Counted from the first letter of the stretch, positions 1 to 12,546 are shown. The stretch is DNA of 64,000 nt from Cylicocyclus nassatus (GCA_958299035.1 CATQJL010000316.1:11874347-11938346), one strand, 5' to 3'. A program made the numbers and translations. The notes: generated by a model not told the origin, from the letters alone.

Positions 1-123
1 TTGCGTCACCTTTGGTTTCATTGTTGCCTCAAATTCGCTTTTGATAATTACTCGCGCATTATTTTCTGTACTTGTTTTCCTAGGCTGTAATTGCTCTTTT
101 TTGTTTTGTACTATCTCATTATT

Positions 124-985
124 ATTAGGGTGATTCAAAAGTAATGGGGCACCTAGAGAATAAATGCATTTTTCTCAAATAGGAAAGCTAATTGGAAGTT
201 TTGGCAGATGTTAGTACATAACAAAACCTTCTGATCGAGGTCTATAGTTGGGCACTGTCACATGGCGTTATTTTTATAAACGCTCAATTGAAGCTCATCA
301 CTTCAAGTACATTTGAACTTTGAGTAGCAGCGCCGCAGTAGAACAAGTGAGCCTACCAAAGATATCTGCGCAGCAATGAGTGAGGGGACTGTCACCAAAT
401 CCACTATAGCTCGGTGGTCCCAAGGCTTTAGAACAGAAGATATAGCATTGGGTATCAGGAGAAATATAACTTATTCTTTCATCAAGGTAATCAAGTAAGC
501 TCAAACTTAACAGTTGCTTTCTGATAGTGCTTTTTACGCTCTATCCACACAAATGTAAATTACTTCGACTTTTCTCATTTTCAAAAAATTGTGGGCCAAA
601 ACATGAATTTTAGTCTGAAAATCTGTGCCAAACACCGCACTTTTTCGAATAAAGTGCCTTTCTTATATGAAATAATGGGCAATTTTCAAATATTTCAGTA
701 ATCATTAAAAAGAGCTTAGAAAGCTCTTCCGAATGGTATGCCATATGTCGAGGGACTTTCAGGTGCAGCAGCACAAATCCAGATGGCGTTCAAAAAAGTC
801 TGTCTGACTTCTTTGGCGCGCCGCTCGAAGGAATGTCGGTGAGGTGCTGCAAGGTGCTGTCAAGATAACCTGCGAAGGTCACTTTATACAAAAGCGTTCA
901 AATTGCTGGAATGTTCATAGCTAATCAGAAAGAGATCTCAAAGAATGTTTAGAAAAATTCCCCCATTACTTTTGGATCACCCTAA
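124..985 (+). mobile_element. Mariner-family transposon, internally deleted and dead
   Basis: Inverted ends of about 25 bp (GGGTGATTCAAAAGTAATGG at the left, its near-exact complement ending CACCCTAA at the right) are flanked by TA, the Tc1/mariner target. At 355-450 the plus strand reads TKDICAAMSEG followed by an STIARW-like segment, which matches the helix-turn-helix start of mariner transposases. Near 800-880 a DFF...-like segment resembles the transposase C-terminus. Frameshifts and stops occur around both pieces, and the element is about 860 bp against roughly 1.3 kb for intact mariners, so the catalytic middle is mostly gone. Family assignment is by recall. Confidence 0.8.
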
Positions 986-1411
986 TACAAAGCATTTCTG
1001 TTAATGTTTTCCTTTCTTATCTTCTTGAGCTTTGTCTCATATCTTCATTGCATATACAATCGCTACAACTATCATGTATATCGCTCTTATGCTAAAAAGA
1101 CAATAAGAAGAGGATCACATTTCACACCGCACACCTAGCACAACGAACTCGGTTACTTGTACTTTGACTTACAAAACTGTTGTCTATCGAAAGCTCAATG
1201 AAAATCCATAATAGTGTATTCAAACTGCTGGCTTCAGCATCTGAACCACAACAGTAACTTTGCACAGCTTCTATAAGTACGAATACGGCAAAAGTAATAA
1301 ACTTAAGCAATTTCCTTGGATTTTGTAATGGTTCTAAGTGCTTAAACACATTCCCCACTTGAAGGAAGTCGATCACAAAAAGCTATCAAGTACCAGTGTG
1401 ATAATTATAAC
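986..1411. other. Unassigned intergenic sequence
   Basis: AT-rich DNA with no recognisable coding or RNA feature. The open frames here are short and lack any domain. The right part may already belong to the outermost, diverged arm of the following foldback element. Confidence 0.4.
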
Positions 1412-2638
1412 CAACAGTGATCTTTTGGCTGAGAGGAGTAAGTCTCATGAGAAACTTGGTTGTTCTAAATTAAAATTCGTACAAATATATAAGTTTGTTA
1501 AGGTTTTGTTACATCGTCATACACTGCGAGGACAAACAGTCACTAGCCAATATTATTGAAGTCAATCTTTTGTCTTTCATTGCGTTTCCATATACTTTCT
1601 CAAGGTCCTTTGTAAGCGATTTTCCCACATAGTGTATAGTGGTTTTTCCACATTTGGACATCATTGGGCATCGCCTAGATTGAGTCATGAGTCATGTATT
1701 ATCGGTATCAATTCGCTTTGATGTTTTCCTTGCCGCATTGGTTTGTCGCGTACGCTTTGCATCGCTCTTGCACGACCTGGCGCTTTGTCAGAAGTCATCA
1801 GCTGATTTCGCAACCGTCAGATCGTTTTTGGCCAGTTATCTATTATTTTTTGCTTTTCTTGTTAGGCTTTCCGCTGGAAAAGTAATGGGCCGGCCCTAAT
1901 CAGTTAGATGCATATGCCGTTTTTGCAATAACACCTAGGAAAGTGAATTTTCTATTACCCATATTTTGCTGCGACTAATTCTGACTTTTCTGTAGCTCTT
2001 TTTCTTTGCCAAACGTTACCAGCTCGTTTGGTTGAAGGTAAAATGTATCTTTACTCGATAATCAGCAAAAAAATTGAAGTGGTTCTAGCTTTCACAGGAA
2101 GTCCGAAAACAGACCAACACTGAAAACTTGCTCTTTTAGGTGTTATTGCAAAAACGGCCTATACATCTAATTAGGGCCGACCCACCGCTTTCCAACGGAT
2201 GAATAACCAGCCAAAAAATGATTTGATGGGTTGCGAAATCAGCTGATGACGACTGGCAAAGCGCCAGGTGTGAACACCTCCCCGCCGCGCATGGGCGATG
2301 CAAAACCTGCGCACCAAATCAATGCGGCGGGAAACATCAAAGCGAATTGATACCGATAGTACACGACTCATGACTCAATCTAGGCGATGTCCAATGATGT
2401 CCAAATGTGGAGAAACCACTATACACGATGTGAAAAAATCGCTTACAAAGGACTTTGAGAAAGCGTTTGGAAACGCAATGAAAGGCAACGATTCAAATAT
2501 GATTAGCTAGTGGCTGTTTGTCCTAGTGTATGATGATGTACCAAAACCTTAACAAACCTTATATATCTGTACGAATCTTATTGAAACAATCAGATTCCTC
2601 ATGAAACTACATTCAGCCTTAGCGCCTCACTGTCGCTT
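1412..2638. mobile_element. Foldback element of about 1.2 kb
   Basis: Left arm about 1412-1935 and right arm about 2142-2638 are reverse complements with modest divergence. Examples are TTGAGTCATGAGTCATGTA near 1680 against its complement near 2365, and GGTGTTATTGCAAAAACGGC near 2140 against its complement near 1925. A spacer of about 200 bp separates the arms. The short frames in the arms (for example 1687-1899 and 2171-2371) are the same repeat read from both sides and are not genes. No transposase is encoded. Exact ends and target duplication are not resolved because the outer arms are diverged. Confidence 0.8.
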
Positions 2639-2904
2639 TTCGCTGAGAACAGTAGAAGCGAGCAGGCTACAATCATGGCACTGAGTGGGACGCTAAAGCT
2701 GCAGCGGGCGGTTCGTATAAGGTTTTCAGCGGGAAGCGAAAATGGCGGCGAAGAGGGCATGGCGCTTGCGGTGGGTTTAACGGTGGCTTTCTGGCTGCCG
2801 GCTGAGGGCCTTTGATTGTCTGAGTAATCGTAGAGGCCTTTCCTTATATGATATGGTAGACTTCTGATAAGCATGCAGAGAGCTGAGCGAGAAGTTACAG
2901 CTTA
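2639..2904. other. Unassigned stretch between foldback and block A
   Basis: GC-richer than the surroundings. One 91-residue minus frame (2599-2874) has no recognisable domain and overlaps the foldback arm, so it is not called as a gene. Confidence 0.4.
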
Positions 2905-3449
2905 CATTAAAGCAAAAATCGGACGATGTAGAATAGACGGTTGCCGTTTTTTAGCTAATCTAAATGAAGAAGCACGAGTTAGGTGAACACGATTGTTCAT
3001 TTGCGAAATCTTGAAATCTGTTGGAAAAAGTCTCATTTTAGTGCGCTTACACATTTTTGCTCTCCCCCCTCCTCCCCCCCCCCCCCAACTCCCCAAACTC
3101 TCCGTGACTGTAACGCTCTCCTTGGGAAACTCGGAATCAGCGTTCAATGCCTTTCAATATGCATGAGGAAAGCTCAAAGAGACTATGTATCTTTTTTTTT
3201 GAGCGTAAACAGTCGGAAGGCACTCGCTTTTGGTTTTGATGATTTTACTCTTGGCCAATCCTAACCTTGTTCAGGTTTAAGAGAAGTGATGAACTTATAT
3301 GCATAAGCCAAAGTGATGGCTATGGTACGTCTTCCAACTTTGTTAACACATTGACGACCATGCAGATTCTGATTTGTCTACCTTCTGGGATCAAGGCCTG
3401 TCATGGATCAGTCAGTATTTTTCAGATAAAATAAGGCATACATCTACAG

Positions 3450-3724
3450 CAGTGGCGGTCCGAGCGAGAATAGGTCGCGAAATTTTTGAAACTTACCTAT
3501 ATGGCTTATAAAAATGTGCAAACGACTTGTTTATTTTTGTAAATAATTAAAATAATTTTTTAAATTTTTTAAAAACTCAAATTAGCCTTATAAAAAAATT
3601 TTTTTTGGGGGCATGGCTGGTAGAGACCCGCAAAAATTTTGAGAAGTACCCCTAAAATTTTTTCGGAGTGCGTGGCTAACGCCACGCACCTTTATTTGAA
3701 AAAAAATTCCTGGGACCGCCACTG
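3450..3724. mobile_element. 275 bp MITE with CAGTGGCGGTCC ends
   Basis: Terminal inverted repeats CAGTGGCGGTCC and GGACCGCCACTG bound an AT-rich centre with runs of A and T. ATCTA occurs just outside both ends and may be the target duplication. CAGTGGCGG-type ends are typical of hAT-like non-autonomous elements, which is inference here. The element interrupts block A and is missing from the matching place in block B. Confidence 0.7.
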
Positions 3725-3747
3725 ATCTAAGAAATTTTCTAGCTCCT

Positions 3748-3875
3748 GGTTGGGTCAGACTGCGCGGCGTACGCGACGTACGCAGCGTACGCCGCGTATG
3801 CTCCTATGATGAAATATACCGAGCGTACGCTGCGTGTGCCGCGTACGCCGCTTCCCCGCGAAGTCTGGCTCAACC
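3748..3875. repeat. Small CpG-rich foldback with GTACGC octamers
   Basis: The ends GGTTGGGTCAGACT and AGTCTGGCTCAACC are inverted, and the inner arms are built from repeated GCGTACGC palindromes (five GTACGC occurrences in about 100 bp). Its CpG density contrasts sharply with the surrounding AT-rich DNA. It is absent from the aligned part of block B, so it is an insertion. Confidence 0.65.
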
Positions 3876-6388
3876 CTCCAAGGCTCAAATTTTGGCACCC
3901 CATGTGTGTCAAGCGGTCCCACACGTTAACACACAAAGTTTGTGTGTTAATGTGTGCTTTTGGGTACATGTGAATAAAGAACTCAAAAATTCTTTTACGT
4001 AACGGTCTCAGCACACATTCATTTAAAATGAGTGCCAGATAAGCGAGTCTAGCAAGGTTTTGTCTGCACAGCCATTCATTGTCAGTGCCCTATCACGCTT
4101 GTTGAGGAAGATCTTAATTTGAATTTAATTGATGAGACCACTTCTATGTTTTGCACCTTCATTAATTTCATTACCTAAGTGGGGTCAGATTCAATTTCAT
4201 TACTTGAGTGCGGTCAAATGCCCTTTTGTCAGAGCATGTCAAATCGGTGACCATTTTGAACAATTTTTGATGGAAATCAAACAGTCGACATCCATATGAG
4301 CATTAGCTTTTTACAGCGAGTGCACTTTTCTTTCCATTGGATTTTTGCTTTAACCGCGAATGCATCAGAATATCGATAGGAGTGCGAGATCGAAGTAGCA
4401 GTCATAGTTGTGTCATATTTAAAAAAATAAAATATAAAAAATCTAAGTTGAAGCCAGCTCTGCTTCACAGAGTATGAAGCAACGCAAATTCAAGAGTTGT
4501 CAAGAGACCAAATAATCGGTTTATTTTCCGGACACCCTGAACGGGCTGTTTGTTATAGGACGAGGAGTACCGCTGCGATTACGGTTTTAAACATGGAAAA
4601 AGTAGCACTCCATTTAATGTTTGGCAATAAAGTGGTGCGCATTCTTTGATTCAATTTCTGGAGATTGCTGTTTTATGACACATATGCTATAAAATTTGGT
4701 TTTGCACTAAAATATTGTATTCCTAGGATTGATCATTCACATGAATCACACGTATCAGACGGACTTTATGTTTCAAAAAAGCGCTGCTGACATTATTTAC
4801 TCTGACTATGATTCTGACAAAAGTTATGACGCTTTTACAGATCGTCATCAGCACTTTAGCGGATAAACCGTTTTGTTGTCTGACTCCTTTGACCAAAGAC
4901 ATTGAACAATATTCGACTTAAGCATGTAAAAGTCTGGTTAGAGGATCAGGTTATTTTAGGCGAAGACACTTACAGTCAATCGAAGAGGCTTTTCCATTTA
5001 TGATTACATAGCCTTTTAAAGGGGATGAAGTGATAACAGCAAATCTGTCTCTTTAATGAGCAGAGCGCTAAGCGAGGGGTTACGAGACGAGAAGCAATAA
5101 TCAAATGCGCGTTCCTGCTTAAATTTAACATCACTCAGGTGCCTGAGAAGCGTTATTTTTATGTGCCAAAGTAATACTTATGGCACAACGTCTTCTAATA
5201 TTATGTATATTGTGCACATTTCAATACGACAAATGAAGTTTCTTTTACGCAACGACCCTAGATTATGTTCGTGCTAAATGAGCGCGAAAGCAGTTTACGA
5301 AGAACGAGCTTAGAAATTTGCAAGCGCAGATATTGTCACCATAGCCTCATTATTACAGTTGTTGAGAAATACTCATATGGGGTTTAACGCTGGAGCCTCT
5401 TATGTAAAGATGTTTTGCACCTTCATTAGCTTCATTACTGGAGTACAGTATTCTGCCCTTTCGTACATTTAGATCAGCGATCAGATTTGAAACAATGATG
5501 AAAATTAAATGTCGACATCCATAGGAACAAAGAGTGCACTTTATTTTCCATTAAATTTTTGCTTTATTCAAAGGGATTGCATCAAAATATCAATAAGAGT
5601 GCGAGATCGAAGGAGCAGGCATAGCTGTGTCTTACCATATCATTTCCAGCAGCACAAACAAATTTCATTACATAACTGTCATACGGAAGGAAGTCAAGCT
5701 CTTAACATTCTTGAACTCATGCTCCGGCAAATGTTAGCAAACACAACTACTAGACTACAGTCAAGTGCTCCAAAACATAAGGTAATTGTTCAAAACAAAA
5801 ATGTTCGTTTGCTTGATTAACCCTACGCAGTCTTCAGCCAAATCAGGGGCAATATGTAGCTTTTCCCGAACGCGTAATTACCGCTCGTTTGGGAGAAGTT
5901 CCTGTTCAGGTCGAAACCCGACGAGAGATCGGGCTCGCTAGCTGTCCGGATCAAGATTCCACAACTCATGACTTGATTTAAAGTGAAGCTTCGCAGTTAA
6001 AAGGAGCATAATCCAAACCAGCATTTTGAGCTGATTTCTAGTTTATAAATCTCCTTCTAGAAGCCTGAATTGATTTAGACACATTCCCTTGTCAGTTTGG
6101 GAGAGTGATACATGCAGACCCAGGAGAGAACAATGGTTGATTGGTGCTTGCTGAAATGCCGGCTATACAATTTTAAGGCTTCTCAACATTATCAAAGATA
6201 GTTTATTTCCAGCTAAAGAAAACTCGGGGTCTCCAACACGTTGAATGGATGCGAGGTCATAGAGCATGCTCCCTCTCCCTCGTTTTGTATCTCTTTGGAA
6301 TTTCAACTCTGTGGCAAAAATCAGGAGCCTTAATGTCATAGTCTGCATTGTGATGATGCAGGTTGCATACCGCTTCGTCTTCCCCTAA

Positions 6389-6590
6389 GGCCCCGGGCAG
6401 ACTTCACGCGATTTGATCGTCGCGACTCAGTCGCGACGAGACAACTGTTACAACATCATTCCATGCCGATCAACTTGCATTCGGTTGTGATACGTTTCCA
6501 GCCTGAAATTTTTGAATGTGAAATGAAAATGAATGGAAATCTTGGCGATTAGATCGCGACGATTAAGTCGCGTGAAGTCTGACCGGGGCA
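6389..6590. mobile_element. PIF/Harbinger-like MITE with TAA target duplication
   Basis: Ends GGCCCCGGGCAGACTTCACG and its complement (CGTGAAGTCTGACCGGGGC) form inverted repeats of about 37 bp, flanked by TAA on both sides. Block B (21957-21975) has the uninterrupted site, so insertion is directly supported. A 3 bp TAA/TTA duplication with GG-starting ends is a PIF/Harbinger hallmark. The inner arms carry TCGCGAC palindromes. There is no coding capacity. Confidence 0.8.
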
Positions 6591-7090
6591 TAAGACTTAC
6601 GGCTCGGGAACGTTTTAAGCGTTTGCCAGCTGCTATCATATTCACCCCCACAATGGTCGGTGGCCTCATCGTGGCGTGGGGGTGACAATGGGTGTCGAAC
6701 TGCGATGCATAGCCGAGCGTATACTCTGGCAGGGTCTCCCAAGCTGTAAAGGAGTCCGACGTTTCCGTTCTCGGCCGGATGCCTAGCTAAAAAACGGCTA
6801 CGCCAGATCCAACGTCTGACTTCTTCTGATCGCTAAGCGGTTCTCCCCGCTCCAAGCCCGGGGTCAGCGATCGCCCCGTGGAAATCAAGAGTTGGCCTAG
6901 TAAATGTGCTCTTGTAGGGGAACAAATCTAATTACTCAGATAGAAAGAAGATATAGAAAAAAATTTTGTACATCGGATCCCGCCTACGGCGCCGGGTGGT
7001 AGCAAGAACGATGCCAGGGTCCTTAGGGCGCCTTTTGGATCGGACAAAAACGACACGTCTGCCCGGACGACGCGGCACGGAGACTGCCTC

Positions 7091-7702
7091 ATGCTCTGCA
7101 CCTATGGGACCCTCATCATTCGTGGTGAAAAGGTTCCATCACGAAACGCGGGAGGCGTCTTCTTTGTCGTCCACCCATCTATCCTCCATCTTGTCGATTC
7201 GCACGAGATCCTATCACCTCGACTAGGCATCCTACGACTACGCCCTCCACATCAAAAGACCATCGGCATTATCAACTGCTATTCTCCAACATCAGCAGCT
7301 GACGAATCAGAACTAGATGCTTTTTACGAAGATGTGGAGGAGGTCGTCCGCAATGGGAAGTCCTTTTACAAGTTTGTTGTGGGCGACTTCAACGCGAAAA
7401 TCGGGATGCCACTGGAAAAGGAATGTAGGATAGGGAAGTTTGGATATGGGCTCCGAAACGAAAACGGCATTCGTCTAGTTGGGTTTCTCTCCGCCGCACG
7501 GCTTCCATGGAAATTTCATCTTCATGAAGAAAGAACATCGCCGGTGGACATAGGAATCGCCCAACGGAACGACTCACAAGGAGATCGACCACATTCTCAT
7601 CAATCGAAGGTGGAGCTTGCTCGATGTCTCAGTAGTTCCATCCTTCTGCAGTGGCTCATCACCGCCTCCATCGAGCGAAGATACGATTCAGTCAAAAGCT
7701 AG
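7091..7702 (+). pseudogene. RTE endonuclease domain, broken
   Basis: The frame reads through [31 protein letters not shown] and [11 protein letters not shown], motifs of the RTE endonuclease (exonuclease-endonuclease-phosphatase fold). GDFNAK supplies an Asp and Asn of the active site. The upstream segment that would carry the catalytic Glu is disrupted. After about residue 130 the frame shifts: the genuine continuation (KEHRRWT... then THKEIDHIL) runs in another frame with one stop. The product therefore cannot be functional. Such fragments are often annotated as craniofacial development protein 2-like in nematode genomes, a known annotation artefact. Confidence 0.85.
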
Positions 7703-8648
7703 AAAAGAAAGTCTGTTACAGTACCGCAAGAAGGAAGAATGTCGTTTATGACGATAACAAGTTGGAAGAGCTCATATCAAGTTGTGACTGGCCCATCGAG
7801 GAGGACCCAACGTACGACTACGACCGGCTTCTGAAAGGATTGCGAGCCTACGGAGAGTGCGCCTCAGTGACTTCCGAGAAGAACGTGGAACGCATTTCGA
7901 AGACCACCAAGAAAATGCAAAAAAGAAGATTTCTGAGGCAGGATCCCAATGCAACCCATCTCGAGCGACTGATAGCCAACGCCAGTTGCAGAACAGCTTC
8001 GCAAGAGGATCTCAGGAAGTACAGGCAAGCCAAGATACTGGAAGCAGCCGAAAGAAGACGAAGTTTCAAGAAGTGCCGAAGGGATCTCTGTGAATATCAC
8101 GCACCGCTGGCTGTATTAAACAAAAACGGGACTCCGACTTTTTCCCGATACAAGATGGAATCTATCGCGAAGAACTTCTATACCAACCTCTTCCGCTCAT
8201 CAACACCCGTGCCGATGCCCGTTGTTCTCACTGGAGAATTACCACCACGAATTCTACCTGCTGAAGTGCACACAGCGATTCAGACCATGAAGACGTCCAC
8301 GGCTCCAGGACTAGACCATCTTTCCGTCGAATTTCTGCGAGCTGGAGGACAACGTCTACACGGGATTCTCGCGTCGCACTTACATCTTACCTTCAGAAGG
8401 AAAGCATTCCCGACCAGTAAAGAACATCAAGAACCGTCTTTCTTTTCAGGAAGGGCGAACGGGAAGATCTTCGGAACTACCGTCCAATATGCCTGCTGAG
8501 TGTGCTGTACAAGCTTTTCACGAAGATTATCCTCGCTCGCATATCTAGGACACTGGATGAAGCCCAACCCCAAGAACAAGCTGGATTTCGCAAGGGATTC
8601 AGCTGCATGGACCACATCCAGACGGTTTCGAGGGTTATAGAAAAAATC
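7651..8648 (+). pseudogene. RTE linker and N-terminal reverse transcriptase, broken
   Basis: A 282-residue open stretch (7651-8499) holds the basic linker, then TMKTSTAPGLDHLSVEFL, the PG-D motif of RT domain 1. A frameshift near 8440 moves the continuation (NYRPICLLSVLYKLFTK, then QAGFRKGFSCMDHIQT) into another frame. The sequence ends after RVIE, before the RT box with the catalytic aspartates. It belongs to the same LINE fragment as the endonuclease piece. Confidence 0.85.
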
Positions 8649-8654
8649 AAATCA

Positions 8655-10210
8655 ACAATGCGGTAGTGGTACTTCTGCTCAACCTGCCCAGCGTCTAAAC
8701 ACACCTCTCGGGATGTTGTATGCATAACATGCATAATTTTATCAGCGAGTAGCTGATAACCCGACTCCGTCCGAACCCTATCAATAATACATTAGTAATC
8801 AGCATGCTGGCTTACCTCCCCCTCCCTCCTTCCTTCCTGTACCAACTCCCAGCCCCATACTCAAACTTTGACAAAAAATCGATAAAATCGATATTTCGAT
8901 AACGAAAAATAGCCTACGACATCCGCCCGCACGAAGTGCATGGTGCAAAGTTTAGTCCAGATCGGTTCAGAGATAAAAATTTTTTGTTCGAAACGTATGT
9001 ACAGTACAGATAGAAAGACGAATAGACATTTAGCTTTATATATAAGATAAGTTTGTGTGTGAGAGGCACCCATGACCATTAGGGTCACAGTTTGTCATTG
9101 TACCCACAATCAATTTTTCCTTCATTTTCAAGCAAAAATAGAATACTGAATTTGTATGATAAATATCTGATGTCTGAGTATCAAGTATTTGTTTGGTTAA
9201 ATTGAAGATCCGTATGATGTTTTGGAACGAAGACACGCTGCTTCAAGCTAATTATCATTTCCATGTATTATCAAAAGTTGGACAAACTTCTCGTAGAATT
9301 CGATTGAGGCGGATGCAGGGTAACCCGTATGATAGCCCGTGTTGCATAAATGAAAGTAACAGAAAGACTACAATTTATGTAAAATCCGAAAAAAAAAGAT
9401 CATGGGACACCCTAATATTTTTTTAAACCTTAATCTCTTTCCGTATCAGCTGTTTTGCTTGAATACGAGTTTAATTAGTGTTAGAAGTAATCAACTACAT
9501 TCCATTGGCTTTTTGATGTCTTGATGATTTTCATCTAACAGGGCGGAGAAGAAAACGCAAGAAGGAGATTCCATGCTTCGGTGAATTTGATCAAGCTCAC
9601 CAAAATCCGAAAACAAGTCCTAATAAATGGTGAACATTTCTTAGACTCACACTCCTTTCCAATTAGTGATTGTTTGCTCATTTCTGTTTAACATTATGAT
9701 TTTTGAAGAAACGATAAAAACGGAAAATTTTTTTGGCATTGTCCTTGAGTAGGTATTCAAGAAAGCTCAGTCAGCACTGCGCTTATTCAATAGATTGACG
9801 TTCATTCAAGTTTTTCATTGTAACAATTTCTGGATTTTGATCGGCATTACTAAAGTGCGAGTAATCACTTCCTTTCATTTTCCTGCAACCTTTGTTTCTA
9901 GAGTGTTGTCGACATGCCATTGTTAAATTTCTCTTTCTGACAAATTTAATGAACGAAACCATTGTCATTCCGAAAAAAGTCACGATTTTTGAACATAGTA
10001 CAAACGAACTTTTGCACTAGCCGACAATGGGTTTGCAAGTATAGCCACTAATTTCAGTCGTCGGAAACCTAAATGGAAGGAAGCCAGTGTTTTAATAAAA
10101 TGCTAATGGTAAAAGTATGACACTCTTTAATGTGGGTTTCTTAAACTTTTGGAAAAATCCAAAAACCCTTAGTGGCACGTGAAAGAACGTAGCGATAACT
10201 GTGATACAAA
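8655..10210 (+). repeat. Block A, second part
   Basis: Resumes the alignment with block B (22733-24230) after the LINE. Shared landmarks are CTCTCGGGATGTTGTATGC near 8705, a Helitron-like piece on the minus strand, GGGACACCCTAATATTTTT near 9403 and ATGCCATTGTTAAATTTCTC near 9913. The matching 70-95 residue frames found in both copies are translations of this repeat, not genes. Confidence 0.85.
8749..9047 (-). mobile_element. Non-autonomous Helitron-like element (299 bp)
   Basis: On the minus strand it starts TCTTATATATAAAGC, follows an A, and ends CAGCTAC before a T. Length and sequence match the better-preserved Helitron at 19695-19991, including a conserved ATCGATTTTATCGATTTTTT segment. 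The terminal CTAG is mutated to CTAC. The same insertion is present in block B (22825-23131), so it predates that duplication. Confidence 0.7.
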
Positions 10211-11155
10211 AAGATTAGTGTCTTTCTACCAAGTAAGGTGCTTCTTTAATTGATTCGGCCCAGAAATATTTTACATAGGTTCTAAGCTTAGCTCTTTGAA
10301 GTCTATAGTTGCATTGAAACTTCTTACGGATGTGTTGAAATCCTGTGATGTCGTTCCCGTTTTCCCGTTTTCGAACATGTTAAACTTACAATGACGTTAC
10401 TATGAATGCGAGTTTGAGACTTAGGCTCGGTTTCTGTTTCTGGAAAAGTAAGAACGAAGCAAGGGCATCGTTTTATGAAACCTTCGGTGCTTAACTTTCA
10501 AATTGTCGTAAAGCTACTGTATAGCATAAACAAAGAGGGGCATGTTAGTTTGTTTAGCGCAGTATTCTTCAAAAACGACCCTGTGTGTCCGAAGTAAAGA
10601 GCTGAGCGTTGCAATAAGCTAGAAGTTATTACCTAAAGATGATGCGCTTACCTTTTTACAGTTCAGAAAGGAGCCAAGTTTACATCAAGAAAATCATTAT
10701 GATTTTTCACTGTGCTCATTTATCAGACTGAAATTCGTAGACTGCTTAATTTTGTAGTAACGAATCTTTTGGATTTTGGTCAGCATTGTCAAAGTACAAA
10801 TAGTCGTTTTCTCTGAACTTTACCCGCAACCTATGTTTTTTTCAAAGGTTTTCGACACGCTAATGACAAGTGTTAAATTTCCCTTTCTGAAAAAATCAAT
10901 GAGCTCAGCCATTGCCACTCAGAAAAAAGCCACGATTTTTTAAACATAGTGCAAACGAACTTTTGGACCAGCCTAACAACAAGTGTGCAAGTACAACACT
11001 GGTCAATTCACTTGGAAACCTAATTGGAGGGCAGCCAGATTTTTGCTAATACAAAGTGCGTTTTGATAAAACACACCTGATGTGGGTTCCTTAAATTTCT
11101 GAAAAAATCCAAAAACCCTTAATGACACGTGCAAGAGCGTAGCATAACTGTAACA
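9820..11155 (+). repeat. Two tandem copies of a 400 bp repeat
   Basis: About 9820-10210 and 10745-11155 are direct copies, sharing AAAGTCACGATTTTT-like and AAATCCAAAAACCCTTA stretches. Further copies lie in block B (23890-24230, direct) and at 44080-44310 (inverted). The 530 bp between the two copies has no recognised feature. Confidence 0.75.
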
Positions 11156-11159
11156 AAGG

Positions 11160-12546
11160 AGTAGAAAATGAGATTCAATGTGATTAGGAAAGCATTTTGA
11201 ACCGAAGTTCAATTTTGGCGTTCATAGTCAAACGAATGTCATTGGCAAAAAACTTTTTCGCTTTAGCTTTCCACAGAACATTGAATGGCTGGGCTACAAC
11301 TTCAGCCATTCAAGATCTGTGTAGAGCCGCATCGTCTGCTACAATTCATATCTACTTTGCATTTCGAAAGGAGATTGTGTTTTTATCAAATGATATGCTT
11401 TTTGACCCGATTCGGTTAGGATTGTCTTTACATAGGTTCCAATCTTCTTCTTAGCTAGCACGTACAATGAGTAAGCCTTCTTGATGTAAGTGCTGTTCAA
11501 TGCTTTGGATGAACATTGTGTTCCTTGTCCTGTTTCCGACAAAGTCTTAATCGCTTTAGCATAAAGTTGCCGCGCCTTTTCAGCCGAGATAAGCTTACAT
11601 AAGGTCCAGTTGTATGTAAGTCTATCTACTAAGCAAGTTGCAGGTGTTTCAAATTTTTTCTGACGTAGTCCTCACTTTTTTGATTTTTCAGACAGTTGGA
11701 TTCTTCTAATTTTTAGTTGAGGCTCGTGTAGTCGAAATTTTATGCAAATCAAAGAAACAATCAAGCCTTGTAGATAGCCGAGGTAGCCTTGTAGCCTTGC
11801 TTTGCTCTATCGAACACAAAATCATAGAATCTATACGGAACATGTAAATATGACTTGTTGCGGTTTTGGCCTGTCTTGGAGCAAGGCTAGGCTTATGTTA
11901 CAACCAAAAGATTATTCTGACAAATTTTTCATAGAATTTAAATGAGTGCTCAAAAGTGAAAATCCTTGAATTTGTGTCAGTTTATGTTTGGTGTCCATCG
12001 TAATGAATGATAAGAATGTGCATTATTAAAGAAGTTTAGTACTACTTTTGCAAAAATTAAGCTAAATATCTGCTGAAATTATAGAGATTCTGTTGGCATA
12101 GCAAAAACACAACCCAGCCCACTAAACTTATTGAATCGATGCAGTAGTTCTCACGTAAATCAAAAGAAATTCAGGTTATCCTCAGAGAAACAAGATCCCA
12201 AAAATTGCACTTTGAAACTAATATCAAATATGGTTGTAAATGGTATCACGAAGTGCCAATAGTTATGTAACCTCAACAAGTCTCTGGTACGTTCATAGCA
12301 ATGGTCCGTAGGTTATAGCGACAAGCTTTAATCTGTGGTAATGTAGAGATAACAACTGTGAAAAATGTTCCATTGCAGGTAATATTAAGTTCTTCCTACT
12401 AAAAGGATTACTCAATTTCTACTTTGAGTACTGTAAGGCCTTTTCGAAGTCAAAGTGTCTTTGCTTATAGAAGGCAATAATAAGGGGATCTGCCTTGCAA
12501 GGACGATTTTTCACTAATTTTCGCACATGCATGTCTGGCTATTCTC
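11160..12546. other. Unassigned repeat-like DNA
   Basis: No gene is supported. The 85-residue frame at 11197-11454 has no domain. AGCCTTGCTTTGCTCTATCG near 11792 resembles GCTTTGCTCTATC segments at 34725, 36790 and 45690, which suggests relics of a shared foldback family. Confidence 0.4.

Larger units (their letters stand above)
2905..6640 (+). repeat. Block A, first part: diverged copy of block B
   Basis: This stretch aligns co-linearly with 18495 to about 22540. Landmarks include a poly-C tract near 3074 (18666 in B), CGTTCAATGCCTTTCAA near 3140 (18744 in B), CCATATGAGCATTAGC near 4291 (19290 in B) and CCGAACGCGTAATTACCG near 5864 (21451 in B). A also carries insertions absent from B: 3450-3724, 3748-3875 and 6389-6590. 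No conserved reading frame survives between A and B, so this is a dispersed or segmental repeat rather than a duplicated gene. Confidence 0.85.
6641..8648 (+). mobile_element. RTE-type LINE fragment (endonuclease to start of RT)
   Basis: A non-LTR retrotransposon piece lies inside block A. The 5' region has a hairpin (CACCCCCAC...GTGGGGGTG, 6645-6690). It continues with an apurinic-type endonuclease domain and the first part of a reverse transcriptase, then stops abruptly at about 8648, where block A resumes. The missing 3' half is unusual because LINEs are normally 5'-truncated, so a later deletion or recombination is inferred. Block B has unrelated sequence at this place. Confidence 0.85.

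Noticed and set aside
6966..7226. 86-codon frame starting upstream of the endonuclease
   Set aside because: Out of frame with the recognisable endonuclease motifs; a shadow in a broken LINE.
8861..9088. Frame repeated at 22888-23172, seeming conservation of a small protein
   Set aside because: Identity is explained by the duplicated Helitron-like element; the two frames differ in length through indels that are not multiples of three.
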